From NCBI GenBank assembly GCA_022497145.1, contig MU385869.1:62001-126000 (forward strand): a DNA stretch of 64,000 nt. Direction: 5' to 3'. Position numbers and translations under genes: made by a program. This stretch comes from Rostrohypoxylon terebratum. Lineage: Eukaryota > Ascomycota > Sordariomycetes > Xylariales > Hypoxylaceae. Below the pieces are notes generated by a model. That model was not told the DNA's origin. It saw only the letters and a program-made list of their open reading frames with translations, and did not search any database. This document shows positions 53,727-64,000 of this stretch, in pieces (the stretch's first letter is position 1; each line of letters begins with the position of its first letter).

Positions 53727-54826
53727 ATGGAAGAAACAAAATACTCCAACCGCACAATCCCCAAGATCTCGCTTTACGACTTCCCGAACCGGCTCCCGGA
53801 GATAACCGCGCAACTAATCCACGCGGCCGAGACCGACGGCTTCTTCGCGCTGACCGACCACGGGATCCCCCCCAGCGAGATCGAAGCCCAATTCGCCGCC
53901 GCCGAGCGCTTCTTCGCGCTCCCTGACGCGACCAAAGCGCTAGTCCCCTTCACGCACCTGAACACAGGCTGGGAAAAGGGAGCGCAAGTGCGCCCGAGCA
54001 CCGGCGTCGCCGACCAGAAGGAGAGCTACCAGATGCAGTACGGCGCCGCGATGCAGCACTCCTGGCTACCCGAATCCGTGCTCCCGGGCTTCAAAGCGCA
54101 GAGCCTCGCCTTCATGCGCCGCGCGCAGCACGTCTCCGAGAAGCTGATGCTGTGTTTTGCGCGCGGGCTCGGCTTCGCCGACGACTACTTCGTGAAAGCG
54201 CACGATGTGACGCGCCCGAATGCGCAGACCGTCCTGCGCATCCTGCATTACTTCGAGATGGACCCGCGCGTGCCGACGCCGGAGGGCTATTACCGCGCCG
54301 GCGCGCACGCCGACTGGGATTTCGTGACCTTGCTTTTCCAGCGCCCGGGCCAGAGCGGCTTGGAGATCTGTCCCGGGAGGGAGGTGTGCACCGAGTTCGG
54401 GCTGGGGGATACGTGGACCAAGGTTGAGCCGGCCGAGGGGGAGATCGTGTGTAATATGTGAGTCAACCCCCTCTTCTGCGAATAGGGGAGCGTGAATGTG
54501 AGATGGGGGAGTTCTAATAGTGGAATAGTGGCGATCTCCTGATGAGTTGGAGCGACGACCGCTTCAAGTCGACGTTCCATCGCGTTAAGACGCCCACGGA
54601 CCCCGCTGTCGACTACTACGGTCCGCGATACAGCATGGCGTATTTTAACCAACCCAACATAGACTGCGAGATCCAAGGTCCGCTTAAGAAATATCCAAAG
54701 GTGACTGGTTCGGAATTCACGAAAGCAGCAATGAAGCGCAACTACGAAGCCTTGGAGGCCAAAAAGAAGGCGTTAGCTAGCGAAACTGTGCGTAGCGAGG
54801 GAAGCCTAGTCGCCGCTGCGTCGTGA
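53727..54826 (+). CDS. 2-oxoglutarate/Fe(II)-dependent dioxygenase (isopenicillin-N-synthase-like fold), 342 aa
   Basis: This is a soluble non-haem iron oxygenase that hydroxylates or oxidises small molecules with 2-oxoglutarate and O2. Exon 1 is 53727-54457 and exon 2 is 54529-54826. The intron (GTGAGT...AATAG) yields CNIGDLLMSWSDDRF, the usual sequence before the last iron ligand. The DIOX_N part (IPKISLYDF, TDGFFALTDHGIP) is followed by the jelly roll with iron ligands H194-x-D196 (GAHADWD) and H261 (STFHRV). The 2-oxoglutarate-binding R277-x-S279 is in YYGPRYSMAYF. All key residues are present and length is normal. Codon usage is very GC-rich in exon 1. Fungal members act in secondary metabolism or nutrient degradation; no adjacent cluster gene helps to decide. 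Confidence 0.92.
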
Positions 54827-56074
54827 TGTTGATTTAATTATATCGTATAAGCAGTCGAGAAATATCTGAGCGTTGCGTTTTCTGTGCTTACCTATATCTA
54901 CAACTTACCTATGGATATCAAGCATGCCAAAAAATTTCAATTTGTACGATAGCTCAAGTTAGGAAACCGTGATCATTCAATTGTAGTCGAATGGTTCGTG
55001 TCGAATATCGTGTAGCAAAGGGCCGACCCGAGCGATCGCTGGTAATTGTGAACGTCAGTAGCATACTGCCAATTGAACATTGTGGAAGACAGAAAAGAAA
55101 CGCAACCAAAAACTCTTCCGTGTAGAGAGATTATAGGATTGATTGCTAGTGGGCTGCGCACTCCATATTCTTCGCCTAAGTTGACGGGACCCGTCTTCCG
55201 AATAGCCAGTACTTTTACATTTCACAACAGTCACGATCAAGTCCAGTAAAAGCTCAGATATTTTTGGTTTAAAAAAACCTTTGATAATGCATTCCATGTA
55301 GTGTATGCCTCTTAAGAACCTTTGATCCTGTCCACCACCCCGTAAACCTGGCGAATGGACTTCGTCGACTTAAGTCTCATATCCACTAGAAAGATGTGCA
55401 ATTGGGTATCCCACCCCCCACCGAAATGTGTGTACAAGAATTGGGGGAATAGAGCTGGACGGAAACGATTATGGAAGAATTGACAGGAACGTCCATCTCG
55501 AAAAACCCTTCCTAAGAGCCCGGGCCAAGAGTACTTCTCCCCACAAAACAGGATGGTATATCAAACAGTAGGACTAAAGGTATCGATTCTTTAGCCCTAG
55601 AATGACAACGCCAGCTTCGAAAGTAGATTACGAGAACCCATTTCTCCACCAGCAATGTCGATGTTGTGATTAGAATAGACAATGCCGCCCATACGCCTAT
55701 GTGTGCCTAACCACGCCCTTTCCTATAGGGCCGAACGCCGTGGATGCCGATGCTCGCCATGCAGGTCGAGTGCTTTTTTCTGCCATAAACGCCATCGCAA
55801 AGAGATGAAAGTGTTGAATGAGAAAAGTCGTCGGAAATTAGAGTGTCATGTGTTTTCGTGCGCCTCGTATCGTGTCGTGATTGGCAGCGCGAGTCGATGC
55901 CAGTATTAAAAGTTGGTAAAGAATTAGCCCGAACTGTAGATGAGAACGAGGCCATAGAGAAGTAGGGTGAATGCCATAATAAACCGCCAAGTCGCGTGCA
56001 ATCGTCACTTTATTAGTACACAAGCAATTGCAGTCAAGTACTAGACTGCGGGTGTTCCTGGTATTGTGGCTGAT
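54827..56074. other. Convergent 3' region, dioxygenase and cyclin B genes
   Basis: 1.25 kb between stops without a supportable gene or clear repeat. Confidence 0.5.
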
Positions 56075-58450
56075 TTAACGGACGGTAGGGAGGGTAGAAA
56101 GGGTAGGGAGCGGCATAGTGAAACCCCAGCGGGAATCGTCAGTGCCGTTCTTCTGGTAAGCGCAATTCTGGAAGGGGAGCTCGAATCCCTTCTCGATCAT
56201 GTTGGCGACGTAGATGGAGGCGCACTTGAATTGCTTGTTCGAATACTTTCTATATATCGAATTGTGGTGGCGGCGGCCATCGTAGCAACATTCCATGATG
56301 GTAGCCATGATAGGCTTCAGCTGAGAGAATGTGTAGCCGGAGAAGTACACGTGCTGGAGAGTCTATAGGCTGGAGATTAGATAACCATATTATCGATTTT
56401 GGGAACAATTTCACTTACCCAGTCTCCCTTGTTCAACATGAGGCGAGCCAAACACTGAGAACCGGCGGCCACGTAGCTAGGAGGAGTCGAAACAAATCGC
56501 TCGTCCATAAGAGTGACCTCCGAGAAATACTTGGCCACCGTTCGAATCTCAGAATCATAATCATCTGCCTTGCTAATTCGTCGCATGAAACTCATCGGAC
56601 CCGGGTAACCAAGGTTGAATTCGAGTTGGCTCAGCATGAAACGTTCAGCCTTGAGAATCTCTTCCGGAGTATAGCCTCCTTCTACCATGAAGACCATTTC
56701 GGACAGAGAGGGGCAGTTGATTTCTTCGTACTTAGCCGCAATCATCAGGGCAGTAGCTCCGACGAGCTGCAGCTTCGACATGGAAACAATTTTAACCGAG
56801 AGGAATCGATCGACAATGTTGACCGCTAGGTACAAGGTCTCAGGAAGGAGACCGAATCGAAGATGGACTTGGGCGAGCCAATCGATGAGGACAGATCTCA
56901 TGGACCACTGAATTTCGTTCTGGATATCCATGTAGTGAGCCTTTGGCAAGAGCTGGATCTGTAGGGGTAGGGGGAAACGTTAGCAATCTAGCATCGCAGT
57001 AGGGTCATCCACACTCTCTTACCTCCATCTCTCGCATGTACTCGAAGATTTCCACGCTGTATTCAGACACCATGCCGATATCCCAGAACTCCTCGTAGGT
57101 CTCTGACATATGCTTGCCCTCGACAAGAGCCTTCGCAGCTTGCATCTCTGCTTCACCCTTCTTGGTCAACTTGGGAGGGACCACGATCATGGTGACGAAG
57201 CCCGTAGTAGCGCCAGGTGAATGTTGAGCTGTATATCCCTGGTCGTCGGAATAGTCATCATCCTCGTAGTCCGAGAACTCGACCTGTTCCTCTTGGTGAC
57301 CCGGCATAGGCAGGTCCTTGAGCGCTCGTGCTTCAGTAGCAACTTCCTCGAAGTCAGGAAGGTCGCTCTGGACATCAGGGTCCACATGAACAGCGACATC
57401 GGGTTCTTCAGCGTACTTGTCCAACTTAGGCGATTGCCAACCCTCTGACAGCTCCTTCTGGTAGTCGGACGCAGAGGCAGGGGACGTCTCGTTGGAAAGT
57501 TCTTCAACGGCATCCAAGTAGATAGCCTCCGTAACGTCTTCCTCGACTTGGCGAGTAGAAGAACGATCACGCTGCGAGAGCTTGGGGCTCTCCGCCATAT
57601 GAAACTCGTCCAAACGGCCTTCTAGAGGACCTTCGCTGTGAGTCTGAACATCACCCTTGGGGATTGTAGATGCCTGGACTGTATCGATGGGCTTTCGAGC
57701 CTCTTGTTTCTCCTCGACTTCATTCTCGTGGTCATTGTAGATAACAATAGGACGACTTCGCGGGCCGAAGATAGTAGGCTTCGAGATGGGGCGAGACTCA
57801 GAGGTCATACGTTGAAGGTGGGTCATCGATGCAGAGGAGTGAAGGGACTTGGGAGGTCGTTGGGGAGGTTGCAAGAACGCCTCCTTAACGCCAATTCGAT
57901 TCTGGTTCTCTTGCGCCATTGCTACAACTCCCTTAGAGAGGCCCTTAGCATTAGGCATGACGCTGTCGTTGGACATAGTAGGCTTTCCTCGGTTGAGGGC
58001 TCCGTTGACGGTGGAGTTGAAGGTAGCCTTCGATGAGGCATTGATAGGGTTCATGATGTTGATATTACTTGTGGATTTGTGGCGGTGGTGAATCGCCTTG
58101 TCTCCGAGTGGTTGATTCTCGGTGCCTCGAGGGGCCATCGCGTAGCCGAAACGATGGGGCTGTAGAAGAACAAAGTTAGCTTGGCCTGCTCAAACTGGAA
58201 AGAGAAAAGACTCGAGATAAGAAAATGGAAAGGGTATCAAAGGCTAAGGCTAAGGTAAGGTAAAGGACGTTAGTTCCCGAGGTGAAGACCTCGGTGGTAA
58301 AACGCAAGAACCAACCAAGATAAAAGCTTGACCTAGCCACCTAGGACTACCCAGGTAGGAAACAAGGTCACATAGAAAATCATACAAATAGGACATTTTA
58401 CAGAAAAAGAAATTCGGTATCGGTTAGTGATAACGTACCTTTGCGTCCAT
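56075..58450 (-). CDS. G2/mitotic B-type cyclin, 658 aa
   Basis: This is the mitotic partner of Cdk1 (NimE/Cdc13/Clb group). Exons: 58450-58439 (12 nt, MDAK), 58159-57023, 56958-56419 and 56362-56075. The first intron (279 nt, GTACGT...CTACAG, GCTAAC branch 14 nt before) joins MDAK to PHRFGYAMAPRG in frame; without it the start would be the ATG at 58138. The N-terminal 370 residues are acidic and disordered. The cyclin box starts near residue 370 with YMREMEIQLLPKAHYMDIQNEI. It continues with the hallmark MRSVLIDWLAQVHLRFGLLPETLYLAVNIVDRFLS and KLQLVGATALMIAAKYEEI, then the C-terminal fold (VYFSGYTFSQLKP). The acceptor of the last intron is uncertain: 56363 (used here; WTLQHVY) or nine bases further (WHVY). 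No perfect destruction box was identified. Confidence 0.95.
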
Positions 58451-59126
58451 AATAAACTAGAACGATGTGTAGTGTGGGTGTTTAAAGGTGCGGATGATCA
58501 AATAGACGCGGCTCGACTGGGGGGGTAGAGGATAGCTTGGAGAAGCTTTCCGGCCTGATACCACAATTGGGAGATCACGGAATAAGGCGATCTGAGGGAA
58601 TTGAGGAATCGAGGAATTAGGAAGAGTGGGATTGTGGTATGTTCAGAACCAGACACTCCACGGCGCGTGCTAAATAATTATGCACCTAGAGTTCAAGAAG
58701 GTGCCCTATAGCCATTAATGCATTAGGTTTGAGCAGTTGATGTGGAAATGTGCATGAATCAAGTTGCTTTTAGGTGAGATAGTGAGCATTGAAGTGGATA
58801 GCGCGGTGGATAATGAGGAACAGATGAAGTTGATGATAGGAGAAAACGTGTATGTGCGGGTGAATAAGAGTGGTAGCGGGTAATGGAAATAGAAGATGGC
58901 AGGAATTGAAGTGGAAATTGGCCAAGATTGTTTTTTTTGGGATGGAGCTCCAAGTTCTTCAAGATCCAATGCCTACGCGGGTTGTGGTGATGGTAGTGGA
59001 TGGTAGTAGGGGTAGGGGTAGTAAGGAGAAGGAGTGTAGGTAAAGTTGGTAGGGTTGGCTGTGATTAGGTAGGTATGGGTTTGAGATGATAATGGATGGA
59101 TTTGGTAAGGGTTGGATGAGTTAGAT

Positions 59127-59173
59127 GGGGTTTTGATGGGTGCGATGGGGTGCGATGGGGGGGTGTGATGGGG
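59127..59173 (+). repeat. G-run array with GATGGGGTGC units (potential G-quadruplex)
   Basis: Five G-runs of 3-7 bases are separated by loops of 6-7 bases (TTTTGAT, TGCGAT, TGCGAT, TGTGAT). This pattern fits intramolecular quadruplex rules. It lies on the strand that is template for the cyclin gene. Confidence 0.65.
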
Positions 59174-59235
59174 TGCACTGCGCAGCTAGCAGCTGTGGTA
59201 GCTTTGCTTTGATAGCTGCTGCTGCTGCGAGGTCC

Positions 59236-59275
59236 CCATGTAGCCCAATGTAGCCCATGTAAGCCCATGTAGCTG
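59236..59275 (+). repeat. Short GTAGCCCAT tandem repeat
   Basis: About four imperfect units of (A)TGTAGCCCA/ATGTAAGCCC. It is a simple repeat in the cyclin upstream region. Confidence 0.6.
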
Positions 59276-60296
59276 TGGTGTGCATGTGTAAACATTAGAG
59301 TTAGGAGATTGGTACGTACCTCAATTGACTTGGACTTGCACCTGTAGCGGCCTGTCGGGAGTGGATATTATGACAGGGAAAGGATATTGCCAATGCGGTC
59401 TTGCCTTCCTCGTCGATATCGATGATGGTATCGCGAGTAATGATATCGGCAATAATAAATGACTTATAATAGGTGAAGTGTTAACAATCTTTACAACGAC
59501 GCACGGTGGCGCGAGGGTGTAAAGGTGATGATGATGGATGATGGATGAGGGTGATGAATACAAACAAGTTTTGCTGCGAACAGCTTCCGTGACGAAAGGG
59601 GGATAACAATATGTCGTCAATCGGAAAGAAAGAAAACAGGACAGTGATTAAAACATTTACATGAAATATGATAAGAAACGAATACAATTACCAACGTGGA
59701 ATTACCTAAGTAATTACTCGCGTTGGTGAGGAGGAAGACGGAATTGTGTATGGGATGAGAAAACAGATGGATGGTGGTGGTGTTGAGAGTGTAGGTGGTT
59801 AGATGGTTAGATGGTTGTGTGGGATTGTGGTAGTTGTGGTGGAGGTGGGAGACGGATGTGTGAAAAAAAGATGTTGAAGAAAAGAAAAGGATTGAGGACG
59901 GCGTTGGATATAGATGAGATGTAATGGGTGAAAGTCGTGATTAGGGTTAAGGGAGTGCTAGATACTATTTACAGTGGACGATTATAGCTGTGATAATAGG
60001 AACGGTGACGAGCGAGATCAATATTAAGGGTCGTTGGCGTACCTGATTCTAAATGTAAGGCGGCGACGATGCGAATGCGACAATTGCGCAATCGATGCGA
60101 TGAAAGTGAATGTATCTCGTACCCTACCGGCGATAAAGGTACTTTCCTCAAACTCAACGACAACAACACTGTCTCAGCAGATGGAAAGAGGAGAACATTC
60201 GGCGATTCAGAATTAGAACCGTTGGCTCATTATATCAACGCCAAAACCATTGACACAGAGACTCAATCGACGATTGTTGATGTTGATATTCTCTAG

Positions 60297-63200
60297 CTGA
60301 TTCTCCAGGTTAACGGATTTACGTACTGGGGTACATGCGCTAGGTACCTGACTACATTGGATGAATTAGATGATGAAGTCAAGTACCTTCTTAAGCTTTA
60401 ACCAAAATCAGTAATAGCATGAAGGTACGTATCTTTACTGTGCCTATTTTGGGAAGGAGTGGGGTAAGAAATCAAAACAAACAAATCGCGATGTGAGTGA
60501 TAGCTCTAATCCCTGTCACAATTCCAGCTGGTTGCCAGGCTGAAATTTGAGTCGGCAGCCTGTAAGACATTTTAGAGAAATTACACTGTAAGGTGCGCCC
60601 TGTGAACAGTGTGCACCAAGCGCCTATCCCAGGGAGCGGCACTATAGTTGATCCGAACTGTGTAAGTGGGGATGGAAGGAGCTCAAGTACCCAGTACTTC
60701 GGATGCATGTGAAGTTGTGAACCCCACTGAAAGTTGAAACATTGAAGCCCACCTAGAGCTTAGTGATGTGACATAAAGTTTTAAGTGGTCAATGCGGTTC
60801 TTCAGAGAACACTGACGTAATGTCGCACATCATCGCGTCTTCCTTTTACTCAAATTCAATTCGATCTTTTTAAATTTCGGCGATAACTCACAAACCACAA
60901 CATGTTTCGCCCTCTCTCCATTTGCGTAGTGACTCACTCTCTGCATATAAATCATTAATACATATGCGCAAAGTTCTTTCCTCCATTCAAGCTGCGCTCA
61001 ACTAGAACAAGCATTTAGTACTGGGACGCGGTGAATCTTAAGATCTCATCGCGAATATAACTCGACATCACGTGACTAATTAAAGATCCCCATCTGTACT
61101 CTTGACGACAGCAACTCACCAGCTCTACAACATCACCCAAGCCTTAAAAGCACTTGGAATAATGTTGGGGCTCTTCTAATCATGTATGCGACACGATATT
61201 TGCATATTGAAATACCCTACTAGCGCTCTGGGGCGTCATTATCGACACTCAATCACAAATCACCAGGTGGCGCAGAATGGGGTGACTAGGTAGGTAAGGT
61301 AGCCAGAGAGAAAGAGTGGTTTTTGACGACATATTACACTAATTATGTGTGTGAATCCGTGCAGACCAATGACTAGAATTTGTGCGAACGAAATCGCAAG
61401 CTATCTGCTTTGCGCGACCATCGGTTTTGACGTCTTTTTCTTCAGCTTCTCTAAAGTGAGGTCTCGAACGAGTAACAAGAGTTGGTAATACGACAACTCA
61501 CATCCTAAAATTGGTTGGGTCGAAGTTTCGAACCCCTCCTTTAGGTATATTAGGGCTTCTTAGCACAACCAGTTCCGCGGGACAACCGGCCAGAAATCTT
61601 GTCTAGGAAGAATTTCGCGCAGGATTCTCAGCTACGGTGATATATGGTCCATCATACCCTTTAAAAATAATATCGTCAGCAATATCGTCGGGTATCTACT
61701 ATACTTAGTATGTCTATCAGTCCTGTGATGACTGCAGATCGCAGCAATTCGAAGACCAAGTGAGTCTAGTTGGTCTTGAACGACGTCTTACGTCGCCTCA
61801 ATGATGTGACATGCATACGCATCATGCTGTTTCCCTCAAACCGTTGCAGCGACATAAGATGGTAGCCGCAGCGAAGTCGCATATTTTTACCATTGGTCCA
61901 AAGTCGCTAAACCCTAAGGGTGCGAAACACTGCTTCCTACAATAGGCGAGAAATATCAAAATACACCAGATGGTATGTAGATGAGTTAAAGATAGGGAAA
62001 TGCGGTTTGACAGAAAGCTGCGATGGCAGAATAGCCCAACGCAAGGTATACAATGCATTAGTTAGGTAGTCCACGTTGGGGCTATCGTATACTAAAGCTG
62101 CGAATAGTTCTATATCATCCAATGGCGATGTCTTCCTCTTAATTAACATTTGCAATCTATCTGATGGGGTCATGGGAGAAGGCAGATTATCGTGGCAACA
62201 TGCGGAGGCTGGTGGGAAAAAAAATTACTCGGTTTCCTGCTTGGCTAATAAATAAGTTGTCGCAGTCGGTCGCGATCTGACGAACTCCGATGTCGATCTC
62301 TTTTTTATTTTTATTTTACTCTCTTCAAGGTTTCTCCCCCTCTTCCCTTCTGCGCGCAAACATGAGCGCAACGGCGGGATGTTAACCCCTAGAGTCAGAA
62401 AGTCGGGAAGAGATTCGAGGTGGGAAAAAAAGACCGCAGGTTAGATAGAGTATCATTAGGTGCGGTGTAGATCAACAGACCGAAGAAAAATTAGGTCGCG
62501 ACGCTGATAGGTTACCCTGTCCGTTAGACGGTGTCGTGGTTCGATCCATATCATAAGCGGTCAAGATAAAGAAGAGTTCAAGGGCCACTTAACCCCAGGT
62601 CCCCTAGTAAGAAAGAGTAAGAGAAGGTGTGTGTATACTAGTATGCGCCGCTTCGAACAACTACGATAGTTTATGATCTTCTCCTACCTACCTAGTTAAT
62701 AAAGTCATAAAATGATAGAAACGAGGGAAGCGGAGGAGAGGAAATGTTTGTGAAACTAGAAGATGGCCGCGGCCTGCTGGCTCCTCTTTTTCCCATGTTG
62801 TTGTTGATGTTGATGTTGTTTGTTTTGCAAGTTGACTCGAATAGGCGAAGCGAACAAGCTTAAAGAGTGTCGTGGATCGTGGAGTGTTTACGAACCTCCT
62901 CTCCTCAGCCAACCAAGTTCACTGTTCAAGCTGTACATACATAGCGCGTGGGGAATGGAGAAACCTGGAAGTCTTGTTGGGCGATCCCGCAAGTTGCGCC
63001 CAAAGTAGCCCGCGCTTGGCTGCGCAGGAAAACTTGTATGTATTGTATGTAATGTATGTAGGTATGGTACAATGCATACATCTACTATACATCCATAAAT
63101 CCAGCCTTTGGTTGAAAGGATCTGGGTTGTCAGAAGCTGCTGCTGTTCCCAGGGTCTGATTCGATCCAAGTGGATGAAACTCGACGCCAGCGCATACAAC

Positions 63201-64000
63201 CCGTCGCGCATCGTCGACGAACTCCAAGTTCTAAGTGCTTCCTGTGGCTTTCTATGGCTTCCACGGCCTACACTTCCCACTATTCTCCTCCCGTTGTAAA
63301 TACGTGCGAAATACAGCGCCATTCCCTTTTCTGCTCTCTTCCAATTCTTCGTTGCGCCTATCACGAGAGAGTCGGCATTTAGGTGTGGGTATTTCGTTCA
63401 ATTTGTCCAACCCTACCAGGTAAAACAGTGTGTCATTCGCTTCCCCCTAGGTACAATGGGGATGTCATCAATAATTATTAGTACTATCATGGATGTACCG
63501 GACGCTCCTGGGCATTACTCTGGCCAGTGCCCTCAGCTCGCGACCTGATTGCTGCGCATTTCTAGCACCGAGACGCCGTATCCGTGCTGCCTGTACAGAA
63601 ACGGTTAAACATAGAACAGGCATGGGGCTGGATCCCATTTCTTTTTTATTTCTCCTTCGGGGCAGGGAAGCATGTAAGAAAGCGCAGTAATATATTCATC
63701 AAGGTTGTGGAAAACAAGCCTTAAAGATGGGAACGCTGAATTTGGGACGGGTAACTTCTCTGGAGAGCCATCAAGGGTCTCTCGGGACGTTTGGTCTTGT
63801 CTACTCCTACCAGACCTACCAGCCTAGCATCTCTCTTCTCTTCCTTTTTTTTTTTTTACTACTCCATTCTCCATTCTTTAGTTAGGTCCATCAGTGATGA
63901 ATTGCGAATTCTAGATGCAGCTTTTCCGTCCCGCGCGCCCACTCACACACCAACTAGTTGTCTACAGACCCTCAGGTATCCTCCAGATGGGTCTGGGGAC
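60297..64000. other. 3.7-kb region at the right edge without supportable genes
   Basis: No frame shows a family motif, plausible splice series or consistent codon use. A cloverleaf-like set of hairpins lies at 61451-61544. The stretch near 63830-63870 has a T-run in CT-rich DNA, as seen ahead of fungal genes, so a gene may begin right of the window. Confidence 0.5.

Larger units (their letters stand above)
58451..60296. promoter_or_regulatory. Long repetitive upstream region of the cyclin gene
   Basis: On the + strand this is G/T/A-rich with short tandem repeats: TAAGG units near 58238-58264, ATGGTAGT units at 58989-59010, a G4-capable run at 59127-59173 and a GTAGCCCAT array at 59236-59275. 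It is probably promoter and 5' leader of the cyclin gene, which is transcribed leftward. Frames such as 60069-60296 are not supportable genes. Confidence 0.5.

Noticed and set aside
62495..62545. tRNA-like stretch with GGTTCGATCC and a CCGT/ACGG hairpin
   Set aside because: The five-base T stem does not pair, and no acceptor stem can be formed around it.

Overview
The window reads as nuclear DNA of a filamentous ascomycete (Pezizomycotina, probably Sordariomycetes). Introns are short (about 55-130 nt), start mostly with GTAAGT, GTATGN or GTACGT, carry CTAAC-like branch points and end in YAG. The gene families also fit: Zn2Cys6 regulators, a HET-domain protein, a 2EXR protein, Rtt109, tannase, and a P450 with its own reductase. 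I find 23 protein genes (one cut by the left edge), no tRNA or rRNA gene I can defend, no intact transposon and no CRISPR array. Exon joints were deduced by reading frame and splice signals. They include several micro-exons of 7-29 nt.

Left part (1-18 kb): a truncated drug/H+ antiporter-type MFS gene, a divergent HET-domain protein, a small cysteine-containing secreted protein, a second secreted protein, a tannase/feruloyl-esterase-family enzyme that diverges from an allantoate-permease-family transporter, and two housekeeping genes sharing a divergent promoter (mitoribosomal protein mL57 and histone acetyltransferase Rtt109).

Middle (18-44 kb): a cell-surface protein with signal peptide, Cys-rich ectodomain, one membrane span and long tail; a D-2-hydroxyacid dehydrogenase with a probable GC-AG intron; a Zn2Cys6 regulator and a 2EXR protein in convergent arrangement; a 61-aa tail-membrane protein; and a sugar/inositol-type MFS transporter. 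A compact redox group follows: cytochrome P450 (-), divergent NADPH-P450 reductase (+), a Zn2Cys6 factor (-) whose stop lies 13 bp from the reductase stop, and a Gfo/Idh/MocA oxidoreductase (+) divergent from that factor. This group (about 35.0-43.7 kb, perhaps with the transporter at 31-33 kb) is the best candidate in the window for a small, self-regulated metabolic system. Its substrate cannot be read from sequence.

Right part (44.5-64 kb): mainly conserved cell-biology genes: a large DEAH/RHA-type RNA helicase with UBA/RWD-like region, an aprataxin (Hnt3) DNA-repair hydrolase, an AT-hook chromatin protein, a 2-oxoglutarate/Fe(II) dioxygenase and B-type mitotic cyclin. The cyclin has a 12-nt first coding exon and a G-rich, repetitive upstream region. 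The last 5.5 kb contain no gene I can support.
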